Assembly (NCBI GenBank): GCA_001795455.1
Contig: MGPB01000038.1
Span: 32,707-91,910, forward strand
From: Curvibacter sp. GWA2_63_95
Lineage (GTDB): Bacteria > Pseudomonadota > Gammaproteobacteria > Burkholderiales > Burkholderiaceae_C
Direction of reading: 5' to 3'
Length of the DNA: 59,204 nt
In this document: in pieces, positions 16,572 through 25,300 of the stretch
Layout: each line of letters begins with the position of its first letter
Position numbering within the stretch: position 1 is the stretch's first letter
Program-made: the position numbers and the translations under genes
The notes under the pieces: model-generated
Told to the model about the DNA's origin: nothing
What the model saw: the letters and a program-made list of their open reading frames with translations, nothing else
The model's database searches: none

Positions 16572-17496
16572 ACGACCAGCGGGTCTTCCTGCATGGCTTC
16601 GCACTGGTCTTGCAACATTTGCACCTGGCCTTTCCAGTAGTCGCTGCTGCCAAACCACGGAAAGTTGGCGGGGAAGGTCGGGTCGCTCCAGCGCCGGGCC
16701 AGCCAGGCGCTGTAGTGGTCAGCAGCATCCACAGGTCTTGTACGGCGGGGCCGGTGCGCGCGTCGTCCAGGTCCACAAAGTGCGGGCCGGGGCCGGCACT
16801 GGCGGCCGCATCGGTGGGGGTCCAGAGGATGTTGCCGGGGTGGCAGTCACCATGCAGGCGCAACTGGCGTATGCCGCTGGAATTGGACTTGCTTTGGCCT
16901 GTAGCGCCCGCCATATCTGCGCGAGCAGCTATTAAATCTATAGCATTCTGGCAGGCGGCTGTCCAGGCGCTTTGCACGTCCAGCGGCACCCTGTCGTTGG
17001 CCAGCAGCCATTGCATGGGTTCGATGGCAAAGGTCTGCACGTCCAGCGCCGGGCGGTGCACAAAGGGGCGTTTGGCGCCCACGGCGTGGATGCGTGCCAG
17101 AAAGCGGCCAATCCACTCCAGCACCTCGCCGTCGTCCAGCTCGGGCGGGCGGCCGCCGCGGCGCGGGCTCACGCTGAAGGTAAAGCCGCCAAAGTGGTGA
17201 AGCGTGGCACCCCCCAACACCAGTGGCCCCACGGCCGGAATTTCATCAGCCATCAGCTCGGCCGCAAAGTCGTGCTCTTCCTGAATCTGTGCATCGGTCC
17301 AGCGCGCTGGCCGGTAGAACTTGGCCACCACGGGCGCACCGTCTTCGAGCTGCACCTGGTAGACACGGTTCTCATACGACGACAGGGCGGTCAGGCGGCC
17401 ATCGCCGCGCAAGCCCACGCTGCCCAGTGCGTCCAGCACCAGGTCGGGGGTCAGGGGTTCAAAGGGGTGAGGGGCGGTGCCCGTGGTGCTGTGCAT
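16568..17496 (-). pseudogene. srkA: SrkA (YihE)-type stress kinase, broken by internal deletion
   Basis: The frame from 17496 reads as a SrkA stress-response kinase: SYENRVYQVQLEDGAPVVAK (nucleotide lobe), FYRPARWTDAQIQEEH, LRLHGDCHPGNILW (catalytic loop) and FVDLDDARTGPAVQDLWMLL (metal-binding DD). Right after WMLLT the frame shifts. The true C-terminus continues in another frame as HYSAWLARRWSDPTFPANFP and ends LVV at 16568. About 40 residues normally found between these blocks (the GL-IEPLR segment) are missing, and the deletion is not a multiple of three. Read through, the frame runs on into the PAP2-like gene. An element A copy lies in frame at 16888-16945. Either a true pseudogene or an assembly error near 16730. 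Confidence 0.82.
16888..16945 (-). repeat. Dispersed element A, copy 4, in frame inside the SrkA-like gene
   Basis: On the minus strand: TGCTATAGATTTAATAGCTG, then CTCGCGCAGAT, a GGCGGGCGCTACAGGCC block and CAAAGCAAG. All conserved blocks of element A are present. It is read in the kinase frame between the N-lobe helix and the LRLHGDC catalytic strand, adding or replacing about 20 residues. The comparable stretch of E. coli SrkA is about 12 residues shorter. Confidence 0.75.
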
Positions 17497-17549
17497 GCCC
17501 CGATTGTCGTCGGCGGGCTTTTCCCTCCTGGGCGGGTGGCTTCCCTGGC

Positions 17550-19070
17550 TTAGCCCAGTGGCCCCAGATCGTCGCCGTAGGGGGCTGCGGCGCTGTCGGC
17601 ATCCGAGTCCGAGTAGCCCTTGGCCGGGGCCGCGTTGAGGCTGGCAGGGCTGCCCAACTGCGCAAACGGCAGGTTTTGTTTGACCAGAATGAGGGTGCAA
17701 GGCGCATCCATGGCGACCTTGATGGGCACGGTGGCCACAAAGCGCTGGGTCATCAGGCCATGTGTGGCCGCGCCCATGACGATGACGCTGACGTGGTTGC
17801 CCCGCGCGTAGTCCAGCAGGGCCTGGGCCACATCACCGCTTTCCAGCACGTGGCACGACGTTTGGTGGCCCGGGTGGTCCAGCGGCTGGGACCACTGGCG
17901 CAGCGCGGTGAGGTAGCGGCGGTGCACATTGGTCTCGCTCTTGTCCTCGTCGGAGGCGCTGGTTTGGCTGCTGCTGATCACGGTGACGCAGGCCAGGCGG
18001 GCGCCGGGGCGCGTGCCCAGCGCGCGGGCCACGGCCTCGCGCAGCGAGTACAGCGTGGCATCTGTCACGTCCTTGTGCGGCACGGCCACCATGACGATGG
18101 GCACCTCCTGTAGCTGGCGTGCGGGCAGGGGGCTGGGCTGGTAGTGCATGCCCGCAGCCTTGAGCCAGCGCTTGAAGTGGGTGCGAAACGGGGTGCCTAC
18201 GGTGTTGGTGCCGCGCTGGGTGACGTGTACCTGGGTCGGGTGGCTCAGGTCAAAGGCCAGGTGGGCCGCCGAGGGGTAGCGCCTGGCGGCCTCGGGCTCC
18301 AGGCAGCGCAGCACCACCTCTTGCAGCCAGGCTGGGAGGTCGGCGCGCAGCTTTCGCGGAGGCGTGGGGTCCACCCACAAACGCTGGCGCAGGCCAGCGG
18401 CTGTTTGTGGGGTGCCAAAGGGCAGCTCGCCAGTGCACAGCTGGTAGAGCATGACGCCGATGGCAAACACATCGCTGCGTGGGTCGCCGCGCACCCCCAC
18501 CACCTGCTCGGGAGCGATCCAGGCGGGTGAGCCCACGGCCTTGCGCAATTGCTCGGCCAGCAGGTCGGGGTAGTGCGCGTGGCACGAGAGGCCAAAGTCC
18601 AGCAGCACCGCGCTGCCATCCTCGCGCAGCAGCACATTGGCGGGTTTCAGGTCCAGGTGCACGGTGTTTTGCTGGTGCAGCGCGTGGGCCGAGCGGGCCA
18701 GCGCCACGCCGAGCTGGGTGATGGTGTCCACCGCCACGGGCTGCGGCCCATCGAGCCAGTGCTGCAGGGTGTGGCCCTGCACGTATTCCATCACCAGGTA
18801 GGGGGTGTGCTGCAGGTCGCCCGCGGCCACAAAGCGGGGGGTGCTGTTGCCGTGCAGGGCCTGCATGATCTGGCATTCCACCTCAAAGCTGACGATGTTC
18901 TCGGCGCCGTCGCCCGCGGTCATGCGCGGGATTTTCATGGCCATGGCGAAGCCGGGGCCGGGGCGGCCATCGGCATAGACCACGCGGTAGATATGGGCCA
19001 TGCCGCCGGAGTGGATGCACTCCTCGATGGTGAATCCGTCCAGGGTGGCGCCGGGTTCCAGCAGTTTCAT
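17550..19070 (-). CDS. Ser/Thr protein kinase fused to a universal stress protein domain
   Basis: A 506-residue cytosolic protein. Residues 1-290 form a eukaryotic-type kinase: a loop HSGGMAHIYRV (20-30), Lys46, catalytic loop HLDLKPAN (138-145, Asp140) and DFG (158-160), then a SPAWIAPEQ segment. Position 139 is Leu, so it is a non-RD kinase. Residues about 340-480 resemble a UspA domain: VPIVMVAVPHKD at the start and VIVMGAATHGL and TLILVKQNLP at the end. No membrane span is seen. The ATG overlaps the stop of the metallophosphatase gene upstream (ATGA), so the two are translationally coupled as a kinase-phosphatase pair. Ligand and target unknown. Confidence 0.88.
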   Translation of the reverse strand: MKLLEPGATLDGFTIEECIHSGGMAHIYRVVYADGRPGPGFAMAMKIPRMTAGDGAENIVSFEVECQIMQALHGNSTPRFVAAGDLQHTPYLVMEYVQGHTLQHWLDGPQPVAVDTITQLGVALARSAHALHQQNTVHLDLKPANVLLREDGSAVLLDFGLSCHAHYPDLLAEQLRKAVGSPAWIAPEQVVGVRGDPRSDVFAIGVMLYQLCTGELPFGTPQTAAGLRQRLWVDPTPPRKLRADLPAWLQEVVLRCLEPEAARRYPSAAHLAFDLSHPTQVHVTQRGTNTVGTPFRTHFKRWLKAAGMHYQPSPLPARQLQEVPIVMVAVPHKDVTDATLYSLREAVARALGTRPGARLACVTVISSSQTSASDEDKSETNVHRRYLTALRQWSQPLDHPGHQTSCHVLESGDVAQALLDYARGNHVSVIVMGAATHGLMTQRFVATVPIKVAMDAPCTLILVKQNLPFAQLGSPASLNAAPAKGYSDSDADSAAAPYGDDLGPLG

Positions 19071-19819
19071 CGTCCTTCCTCCAGCCGGTGGGCAAAGAAC
19101 TCGGGCAGGCCGGCGCGGCGGATGGCGGCGGCGGCGCTGTAGTGGTCGTAGGGCACGCGGTGGAAGGTGAGCTGCGCGCGTTCGGTGTCCAGCACGGCGT
19201 ACATGGCCTGTGGGTTGCCGTCGCGTGGCTGGCCCACCGAGCCCACGGTGGCCAGCCACTGCCGGTGTTTGGGCACGGGTACGGGCACACCGGCTTGCGG
19301 GGTGAACATCATCAGCCCGTCGGTAGCGCCGCGGTAGTACAGGGTTTGCAGGTGCACATGGCCACCAAAGACATAACGCACCCCCGGCCACTCATTGGCA
19401 GCATTCAGGCTGGCGGTGGCGGCGCGTTGGTCGTAGACATAGCGCCACAGTTCGGGGCCATCGGCGCTGGCGTGGACCAGCAGCACCGTTTCCAGGTGGT
19501 GGGTGAAGGGCAGGGTGTCCATCCACAGGCGCTGCAGGGGGCTGAGCTGCTGGTGCGTCCAGCTGGCGGTGCTGTCGCCCACGGTCTTGATGGTGGCCGG
19601 GGGGTGCACGGCCATCTCGTCGTGGTTGCCCTTGAGGACGATGGCGCCTTCTTCGGTGAGCAGGGTGATCCGCTCCACCACCTCCGCCGGGTTGGCCCCG
19701 TAGCCCACCAGGTCGCCCAGAAAGGCAAAACGCTGTACCTGCTGCGCGCGGGCATGGGCCAGGCAGGCGTCCAGCGCCTGGATATTGCCGTGAATGTCCG
19801 ACAGCAAGGCCAGTCTCAT
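19067..19819 (-). CDS. Calcineurin-like metallophosphoesterase
   Basis: A 250-residue protein with the two-metal site motifs in order: SDIHGN (residues 7-12), GDLVGYG (about 35), KGNHDE (about 65), LLVHASADG (about 113) and GGHVHLQ (about 155). This is the YfcE/PrpE-like class; substrates range from phosphodiesters to phosphoproteins. A GGGAGA ribosome site lies just before the ATG at 19819, which decides that start over a TTG at 19831. It is directly coupled to the kinase-USP gene and is a good candidate for its opposing phosphatase, by inference from context only. Confidence 0.9.
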   Translation of the reverse strand: MRLALLSDIHGNIQALDACLAHARAQQVQRFAFLGDLVGYGANPAEVVERITLLTEEGAIVLKGNHDEMAVHPPATIKTVGDSTASWTHQQLSPLQRLWMDTLPFTHHLETVLLVHASADGPELWRYVYDQRAATASLNAANEWPGVRYVFGGHVHLQTLYYRGATDGLMMFTPQAGVPVPVPKHRQWLATVGSVGQPRDGNPQAMYAVLDTERAQLTFHRVPYDHYSAAAAIRRAGLPEFFAHRLEEGR

Positions 19820-19953
19820 CAAGTCTCCCAAATATCTTTGTCCATGCCCACCATCATGCCGCGGTCGGCTGACGACAAGTTTGCAGCGCGCCTTGCGGCT
19901 GATGATTGACGCAGGTCAAATGCGCGCCGCTGTGCCCGGCCTAGAGTGAATCC

Positions 19954-20379
19954 ATGCGCAAAGGCAAACTGCACAAACTCGTCATCGGCCGCCGTGGCTT
20001 GCTCTACTCCTTGGGCCTGTGTGTACTGATTTTGGGCTTGGGCGGGATGGGGTTTTGGCTCTTGGAGCCACAGGCACAAACATTTTCTGACGGTCTGTGG
20101 CTTGCCTTCACCACCGCCGCCACGGTGGGCTATGGCGATATCGTGCCCAGTACCCATGCGTCGCGCAGCTTTTCGGTGGTGGTGGTGTTGATGGGGTTGG
20201 CGGTGTTGTCGCTGGTGACTGCGTCTGTGGCTGCCATGCTGGTGGAGGTGGAAGAGCGCGAGGTGGACAGCGAGCTGATGCGTGAAATCCATGCGCTGCG
20301 CCTGGAGGTGCGGTATTTGCGCGATGCGGTGCAAAGCCGGGCAGAGGCAAGCAGCCAAAAAAAAGCCGACCCGGTTTAA
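19954..20379 (+). CDS. Two-helix potassium channel
   Basis: A 141-residue protein with a basic N-terminus, a first membrane helix (about 16-37), a pore loop with the selectivity filter TVGYGD (57-62) and a second helix (about 72-95). The C-terminus (97-130) is charged and looks like a coiled coil (VEVEEREVDSELMREIHALR), which may hold the tetramer. There is no RCK or cyclic-nucleotide domain. It is divergent from the metallophosphatase/kinase pair, with the starts 134 bp apart. The last codons overlap the A-run and stem of the terminator that serves ohr on the other strand. Confidence 0.92.
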   Translation: MRKGKLHKLVIGRRGLLYSLGLCVLILGLGGMGFWLLEPQAQTFSDGLWLAFTTAATVGYGDIVPSTHASRSFSVVVVLMGLAVLSLVTASVAAMLVEVEEREVDSELMREIHALRLEVRYLRDAVQSRAEASSQKKADPV

Positions 20380-20390
20380 GCAGGTCGGCT
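20357..20390 (-). terminator. Intrinsic terminator of ohr, overlapping the K+ channel 3' end
   Basis: Read on the minus strand: an 8-bp stem AGCCGACC/GGTCGGCT with an 11-base loop, followed at once by a run of eight T. It lies 15 bp after the ohr stop. Its T-run and first arm are coding sequence (Lys-Lys-Ala-Asp-Pro) of the convergent K+ channel gene. Confidence 0.88.
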
Positions 20391-20405
20391 CTTGGCAAGT
20401 GCCGG

Positions 20406-20834
20406 TCAGACCACGGTGATGGTCACATCAATATTGCCGCGGGTGGCGTTGGAGTAGGGGCACACTTGGTGCGCCTTGTCCACCAGGGCTTGCGCTGCAG
20501 CTTTGTCCATGCCGGGGATGGAGACTTCCAGTTGCACTTCGATACCGAAGCCCTGGGGGATCTGGCCAATGCCCACAGTGGCGTTGATGCTGGTGTCTGC
20601 GGGCAAGGCAATCTTTTGCGTGCCGGCCACAAACTTCATGGCACCGATGAAGCAGGCGCTGTAGCCGGAGGCAAACAGCTGCTCAGGGTTCACACCGCCA
20701 CCAGGGCCGCCCATTTCCTTGGGCACAGCCAGTTTCAGGTCCAGCAAGCCGTCAGAGGTGCGGGTGGTGCCGTCGCGGCCGCCGGTGGACTTGGCGTGGG
20801 CTTGGTAAATCACTTTTTCGATCTTGTTGCTCAT
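20406..20834 (-). CDS. ohr: Organic hydroperoxide resistance protein Ohr
   Basis: A 142-residue OsmC/Ohr-family thiol peroxidase that reduces organic hydroperoxides with lipoylated-protein electrons. The peroxidatic Cys61 is in SACFIGAM and the resolving Cys125 in QVCPYSNAT; Arg20 in GGRDG matches the family's catalytic arginine region. Length is normal. ohrR, encoding the sensor-repressor, lies directly upstream on the same strand, and a strong terminator follows ohr. Confidence 0.95.
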   Translation of the reverse strand: MSNKIEKVIYQAHAKSTGGRDGTTRTSDGLLDLKLAVPKEMGGPGGGVNPEQLFASGYSACFIGAMKFVAGTQKIALPADTSINATVGIGQIPQGFGIEVQLEVSIPGMDKAAAQALVDKAHQVCPYSNATRGNIDVTITVV

Positions 20835-20904
20835 GGCGCTTCTTTCATAAAGTGCTGCGGGGTATTGCAGCGGGGTGGGTAATGGGGACTGTCGGGGGGG
20901 GGCG

Positions 20905-21366
<462 letters not shown>

Positions 21367-21383
21367 GGGCTGAATTGTAGCTG

Positions 21384-21413
21384 GCAATTTAATTGCGTGC
21401 AATATAAATTTGC
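21384..21413. promoter_or_regulatory. Candidate OhrR operator
   Basis: GCAATTTAATTGC (21384-21396) is a near-perfect palindrome, followed by a weaker GCAATATAAATTTGC (21399-21413). AATT-rich palindromes of this type are the known binding sites of OhrR. The site begins 18 bp upstream of the ohrR start. Confidence 0.6.
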
Positions 21414-21511
21414 AAAAGAGTTTTCCAATGGCACACAAGGGTAAACCTCGGCTTGGCAGGCCTGGGGCCAGTGGGGTAACGTTAACGTCACCCTGAATGA
21501 GGAGACGGTAC

Positions 21512-23110
21512 GTGTTCGACTACATCATCATTGGCGCTGGCTCGGCCGGCTGTGTGCTGGCGGCCCGCCTGACGGAAGACCCCACCGTGACCGTGGCCCT
21601 GCTGGAAGCGGGCCCGGCCGACACCAGTGTGCTGATCCACTGCCCTGCGGGGCTGGCCGTGCTGGCCAAGAATGGCGAGGCCAACTGGAAGTTCGAGACC
21701 ACCGCACAGCCGGGCCTGAATGGCCGGCGCGGCTACCAGCCACGCGGCAAGGTACTGGGTGGCTCCAGTTCGGTCAACGCCATGATCTACATCCGCGGCC
21801 AGCGCGAGGACTACGACGGCTGGGCCGCCGAGGGCAACCCCGGCTGGGCGTACGACGATGTGCTGCCCTACTTCAAAAAGGCCGAGGACAACGCACGCGG
21901 CGCCGATGCCTTCCACGGCCAGGATGGCCCCCTGCATGTGCAGGACCTGACCACCCCTAACCGCCTAGGGCCGGTGTTTGTGAAGGCGGGCCAGCAGGCA
22001 GGCTACCCGCTCAACCCCGACTTCAACGGTGCCAGCCAGGAGGGCGTGGGCGTCTACCAGGTGACGCACAAGCACGGTGAGCGCTTTAGCGCTGCCAAGG
22101 GCTACCTCACGCCGCACTTGCAGCGGCCCAACCTGCAGGTATTCACCGGCGCACACACCACGCGCATCGTGCTGGAGCGCAAGCGCGCGGTGGGCGTTCA
22201 GTTTCTGCACGAAGGCGAGATGAAAGAGCTGCGCTGCACCCGCGAAGTCCTGCTCAGCGCGGGGGCGTTGCAGTCTCCGCAGATCCTTATGCTGTCAGGC
22301 ATTGGCCCCCACAAGCACCTGGTGGAGACGGGCATTGCCACACTGCACGACTTGCCCGGTGTGGGGCAAAACCTGCACGACCATGTGGATGTGGTGCAGA
22401 TGGTGAATGCCCCGCACCTGAAGGAGACATTCGGCGTGTCATTCAGCGGCATGGCCGCCGCCATCAAAGGTATTTTTGAGTGGCGCAAGCAGCGCACCGG
22501 CCTGCTGACCACCAACTTTGGCGAGGCCGGTGGTTTTGTCAAAAGCACGCCCGGCGAACGCACGCCCGACCTGCAGTTTCACTTCGTCATTGCCAAGCTG
22601 GTGAACCACGGGCGCAGCACGGTGCTGGGCCATGGCTACTCGTGCCACGTGTGTCTGCTGCGCCCGGTGAGCCGCGGCAGTGTGACCCTGGCCAGCAAAG
22701 ACCCCATGGCCGCGCCCGTCATCGACCCCAACTTCTTGGGCGAGCGCGAGGATGTAGAGCGCCTGATGTTGGGCTTCAAGCGCATGCGCACCTTGCTGCA
22801 ACAGCCGGCATTGGCACAGTTGGGTGGACAAGAAGCCCCCAAGTCCGCCCAGGCCACCAGCGACTTGGCCATCGAACAGTTCATCCGCGACAACGCCGAC
22901 ACCATCTACCACCCGGTAGGTAGCTGCCGCATGGGTAATGGCCCGATGGACGTGGTGGACCACGAACTGCGCGTGCACGGCATCCAGGGCCTGCGCGTGG
23001 TGGACGCCTCTATCATGCCCCGCATCGTCAGCGGCAACACCAATGCACCGACCATCATGATTGCGGAGAAGGCGGCGGATTTGATTAAGAGGGCGTGGCT
23101 ATCTCGCTAG
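21512..23110 (+). CDS. GMC-family FAD oxidoreductase (choline/alcohol dehydrogenase type)
   Basis: A 532-residue flavoenzyme. The N-terminal FAD loop is [18 protein letters not shown], followed by LLEAG and the GMC signature [15 protein letters not shown]. The second signature is [15 protein letters not shown]. Near the C-terminus HPVGSCRMG and [17 protein letters not shown] include the catalytic histidine/asparagine pair. The substrate is an alcohol, perhaps choline, a polyethylene glycol or an alkanol; no betaine genes are nearby. The GTG start at 21512 has a GGAG site 7 bp upstream; the ATG at 21497 lies at that site and is less likely. Confidence 0.92.
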   Translation: MFDYIIIGAGSAGCVLAARLTEDPTVTVALLEAGPADTSVLIHCPAGLAVLAKNGEANWKFETTAQPGLNGRRGYQPRGKVLGGSSSVNAMIYIRGQREDYDGWAAEGNPGWAYDDVLPYFKKAEDNARGADAFHGQDGPLHVQDLTTPNRLGPVFVKAGQQAGYPLNPDFNGASQEGVGVYQVTHKHGERFSAAKGYLTPHLQRPNLQVFTGAHTTRIVLERKRAVGVQFLHEGEMKELRCTREVLLSAGALQSPQILMLSGIGPHKHLVETGIATLHDLPGVGQNLHDHVDVVQMVNAPHLKETFGVSFSGMAAAIKGIFEWRKQRTGLLTTNFGEAGGFVKSTPGERTPDLQFHFVIAKLVNHGRSTVLGHGYSCHVCLLRPVSRGSVTLASKDPMAAPVIDPNFLGEREDVERLMLGFKRMRTLLQQPALAQLGGQEAPKSAQATSDLAIEQFIRDNADTIYHPVGSCRMGNGPMDVVDHELRVHGIQGLRVVDASIMPRIVSGNTNAPTIMIAEKAADLIKRAWLSR

Positions 23111-23505
23111 TTCCGTACGATGGGGCTAAAGGCGATGACGATGATGGGAGGAACATGACCATCGCTGTCCAAGGGCAACCGCGCCGTCTTATCGATTGCC
23201 GTCAGCACGGCACGGTCCCAGGCTTCAACGCCACTGGATCGAAGAAGTCGGCGCGTCAGGATGGCACCGTCAGATGCAATGGAAACTTCGACCTCCGCGG
23301 CTCTGGGGACTGTAGGGTCTTCGGTGTAAACCACATTGCGTTTTAACGCCATGACTATGCGGCTTACATACTGCGCCGACGGCATATAAGGCAACGCTTC
23401 TTCGGCAAGCGCAGCGCGAATGCTTGAAAAGCACAGGAGGCTCACTAGAGCGATCCGAAAGAGCGAGCGTCGACCAGTAGAACTCGCTGACAGAAGAGTA
23501 TTCAT
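23107..23505 (-). CDS. Small exported TonB C-terminal-like protein
   Basis: A 132-residue protein with a signal peptide or single membrane anchor (FRIALVSLLCFSSIRAALA, about residues 16-34). The rest resembles the TonB/TolA C-terminal domain: YVSRIVMALKRNVVY, AAEVEVSIASDGAI, RLLRSSGVEAWDRAVLTAI and a final IIVIAFSP strand. It lacks the proline-rich spacer of a full TonB. It overlaps the end of the convergent GMC gene by 4 bp and lies just upstream of the NodIJ-like permease end on the same strand. No partner is evident. Confidence 0.78.
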   Translation of the reverse strand: MNTLLSASSTGRRSLFRIALVSLLCFSSIRAALAEEALPYMPSAQYVSRIVMALKRNVVYTEDPTVPRAAEVEVSIASDGAILTRRLLRSSGVEAWDRAVLTAIDKTARLPLDSDGHVPPIIVIAFSPIVRN

Positions 23506-23508
23506 GGG

Positions 23509-24351
23509 TTACTTCGCAAACCGCTTCCGCGTCAATGCCAGTGCAATCCAGAACGACCCCATCGCGTATACCGCCAGCACTGCCAAATGACGCACAGCAT
23601 CTGCCGGCCACTGGTTCATGAACAAGGGGCGCACCAGCGCCACCGCGTTGGACAGCGGCAGCCAGTCGGCCACCACACGCACCACTACTGGCAGTTGCTC
23701 CAGCGGGAAGAACACGCCGCTCAGGAACATCATGGGGGTGAGGAAGAGCGTGAAGTAGTAGGTGAAGAAGTCATAGCCCTTGGCCAGCGCGTTGAAGATG
23801 AGCGCGATGCAGCTGAAGGTGATGCCCACGCCAAACAGGATGGGCCAGGCCACCAGCAGTTTGGGGCTGTGGCTGATGCCCAGCGCCAGCATGACGCCCA
23901 GGATGGCCGTCACCGTGAACAGCGACTTGAACGCGGCCCACAGCATCTCGGCCAGCACCACGTTGTCCAGGCTGATCGGGGCGTTCATGATGCCGTCCCA
24001 GGTTTTTTGCACATGCATGCGGCTGAAGGCGGAGTACAGCGCCTCAAACGACGCGGCCTGCATGGCGCTCATGCAGATGGAGCCACTGGCCAGAAACAGG
24101 ATGTAGGGCACGGCCACGGTGCCGGTGGGGCCCGCTACATTGACTTCGCCGACCAAGGCACCCATGCCGTAGCCAAAGGCCACCAGCCACATCAGCGGTT
24201 CGGCAATATTGCCCACCAGGCTGGGGATGGCCAGCTTGCGCCAGACCAGCAGGTTGCGCAAAAACACGGGCCAAAATCGCAGCGACACTTCGGGTGCGCG
24301 CCAGATGCTTTGGGGCTTGGGCGGGGTGTAAGTGGATGGAACGCTGCTCAT
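23509..24351 (-). CDS. ABC-2 type export permease (NodJ-like)
   Basis: A 280-residue protein with about six membrane spans. WRAPEVSLRFWPVFLRNLLVWRK near the N-terminus, NIAEPLMWLVAFGYGMGALV and LFLTPMMFLSGVFFPLEQLP are typical of the NodJ/ABC-2 permease family. NodJ exports lipochitin oligosaccharide in rhizobia, but close relatives are common in beta- and gammaproteobacteria with no nodulation role. The ATP-binding gene precedes it by one base pair, so the pair forms a full exporter. Confidence 0.9.
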   Translation of the reverse strand: MSSVPSTYTPPKPQSIWRAPEVSLRFWPVFLRNLLVWRKLAIPSLVGNIAEPLMWLVAFGYGMGALVGEVNVAGPTGTVAVPYILFLASGSICMSAMQAASFEALYSAFSRMHVQKTWDGIMNAPISLDNVVLAEMLWAAFKSLFTVTAILGVMLALGISHSPKLLVAWPILFGVGITFSCIALIFNALAKGYDFFTYYFTLFLTPMMFLSGVFFPLEQLPVVVRVVADWLPLSNAVALVRPLFMNQWPADAVRHLAVLAVYAMGSFWIALALTRKRFAK

Positions 24352-24352
24352 G

Positions 24353-25276
24353 TCAAGCCTCCTCGCGGATCTGGCGTCCGGTCAGTTTCAAAAACAAATC
24401 TTCCAGGTTGGCCGGGCGGTGCAGGGTGCGCAGCTGCGGGTGGGCGGCCAGGCCCTGCAGCAGGGCACCGGCGTCTTGCGTGTAGAAAAATACGGTCTCG
24501 CCGCTCACTTCCACGCGCGCAGCCAGATTGCGCAGCGGGCTGTCCACGAGGGCTAGCGCGCCCACGCCAAACACCTCCACCACATCGGGCTCCAGGTGCT
24601 GGGCGATCAGGTCACGTGGCGTGCCTTCGGCAATCTTCTTGCCGTGGTCCAGCACCAGCAGACGGTTGCACAGGCGTTCGGCCTCGTCCATGAAGTGGGT
24701 GGTCAGCAAAATGGATTTGCCCTGTTGCAGCAGCACCTGCAGGCGCTCCCACATCAGGTGGCGGGCCTGCGGGTCCAGGCCGGTGGTGGGTTCGTCCAGC
24801 AGCAGGAGCTTGGGGTCGTTCACCAGTGCGCGCGCCAGGCTCAGGCGCCGCCGCATGCCACCCGACAGTTCACCCGGTTTGGCGTTGGCCTTGTGGGTGA
24901 GGGCGGCAAACTCCAGCAGCTGTGGGATGCGCGCGCGGATGGCGGCGTCTTTCATGCCAAAGTAGCGGCCATAGACCAGTAGGTTCTCGGCGCAGCTGAA
25001 GTCGGGGTCCAGCGTGTCAAACTGGGTGACCACGCCCAACGCAGCCTTGATGGCCAGCGCATCGCGCGGCATCTCCAGGCCCAGCGCGTGGATGCTGCCG
25101 CCATCGGGCACGGTATGGCCCAGGCACATGCGGATGGTGGTGGTTTTGCCCGCGCCGTTGGGGCCGATGACGCCCAGGCACTCGCCGGGAGCAATCTCGA
25201 AGGACAGGTCTTTGACCACCTCGGCGTCGCCATAACGCTTGTGCAAGTGCTGCACTTCAAACAGTTTTGCATTCAT
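24353..25276 (-). CDS. ABC exporter ATP-binding protein (NodI-like)
   Basis: A 307-residue ATPase. Walker A is GPNGAGKTTT, the signature is LSGGMRRRL, Walker B is LLLLDEPTTGLD and the switch histidine is in LLTTHFMDEAERL. The SGGM form and the long C-terminal extension are typical of the NodI/DrrA group that drives ABC-2 permeases. It is the first gene of a pair with the NodJ-like permease. Transported substrate unknown. Confidence 0.93.
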   Translation of the reverse strand: MNAKLFEVQHLHKRYGDAEVVKDLSFEIAPGECLGVIGPNGAGKTTTIRMCLGHTVPDGGSIHALGLEMPRDALAIKAALGVVTQFDTLDPDFSCAENLLVYGRYFGMKDAAIRARIPQLLEFAALTHKANAKPGELSGGMRRRLSLARALVNDPKLLLLDEPTTGLDPQARHLMWERLQVLLQQGKSILLTTHFMDEAERLCNRLLVLDHGKKIAEGTPRDLIAQHLEPDVVEVFGVGALALVDSPLRNLAARVEVSGETVFFYTQDAGALLQGLAAHPQLRTLHRPANLEDLFLKLTGRQIREEA

Positions 25277-25300
25277 GCGGCCATTGTGCCGCAGGGGTCC

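Noticed and set aside
15910..17700. A single long protein joining the SrkA-like kinase to the region of the PAP2-like gene
   Set aside because: The continuity is an accident of the frameshift. After WMLLT the sequence loses similarity, while the true kinase C-terminus and the PAP2-like protein are in another frame with an ATGA junction.
24353..25276. Calling the NodIJ-like pair a nodulation system
   Set aside because: Close relatives of NodI/NodJ are widespread in non-nodulating bacteria, and no nod genes are nearby.
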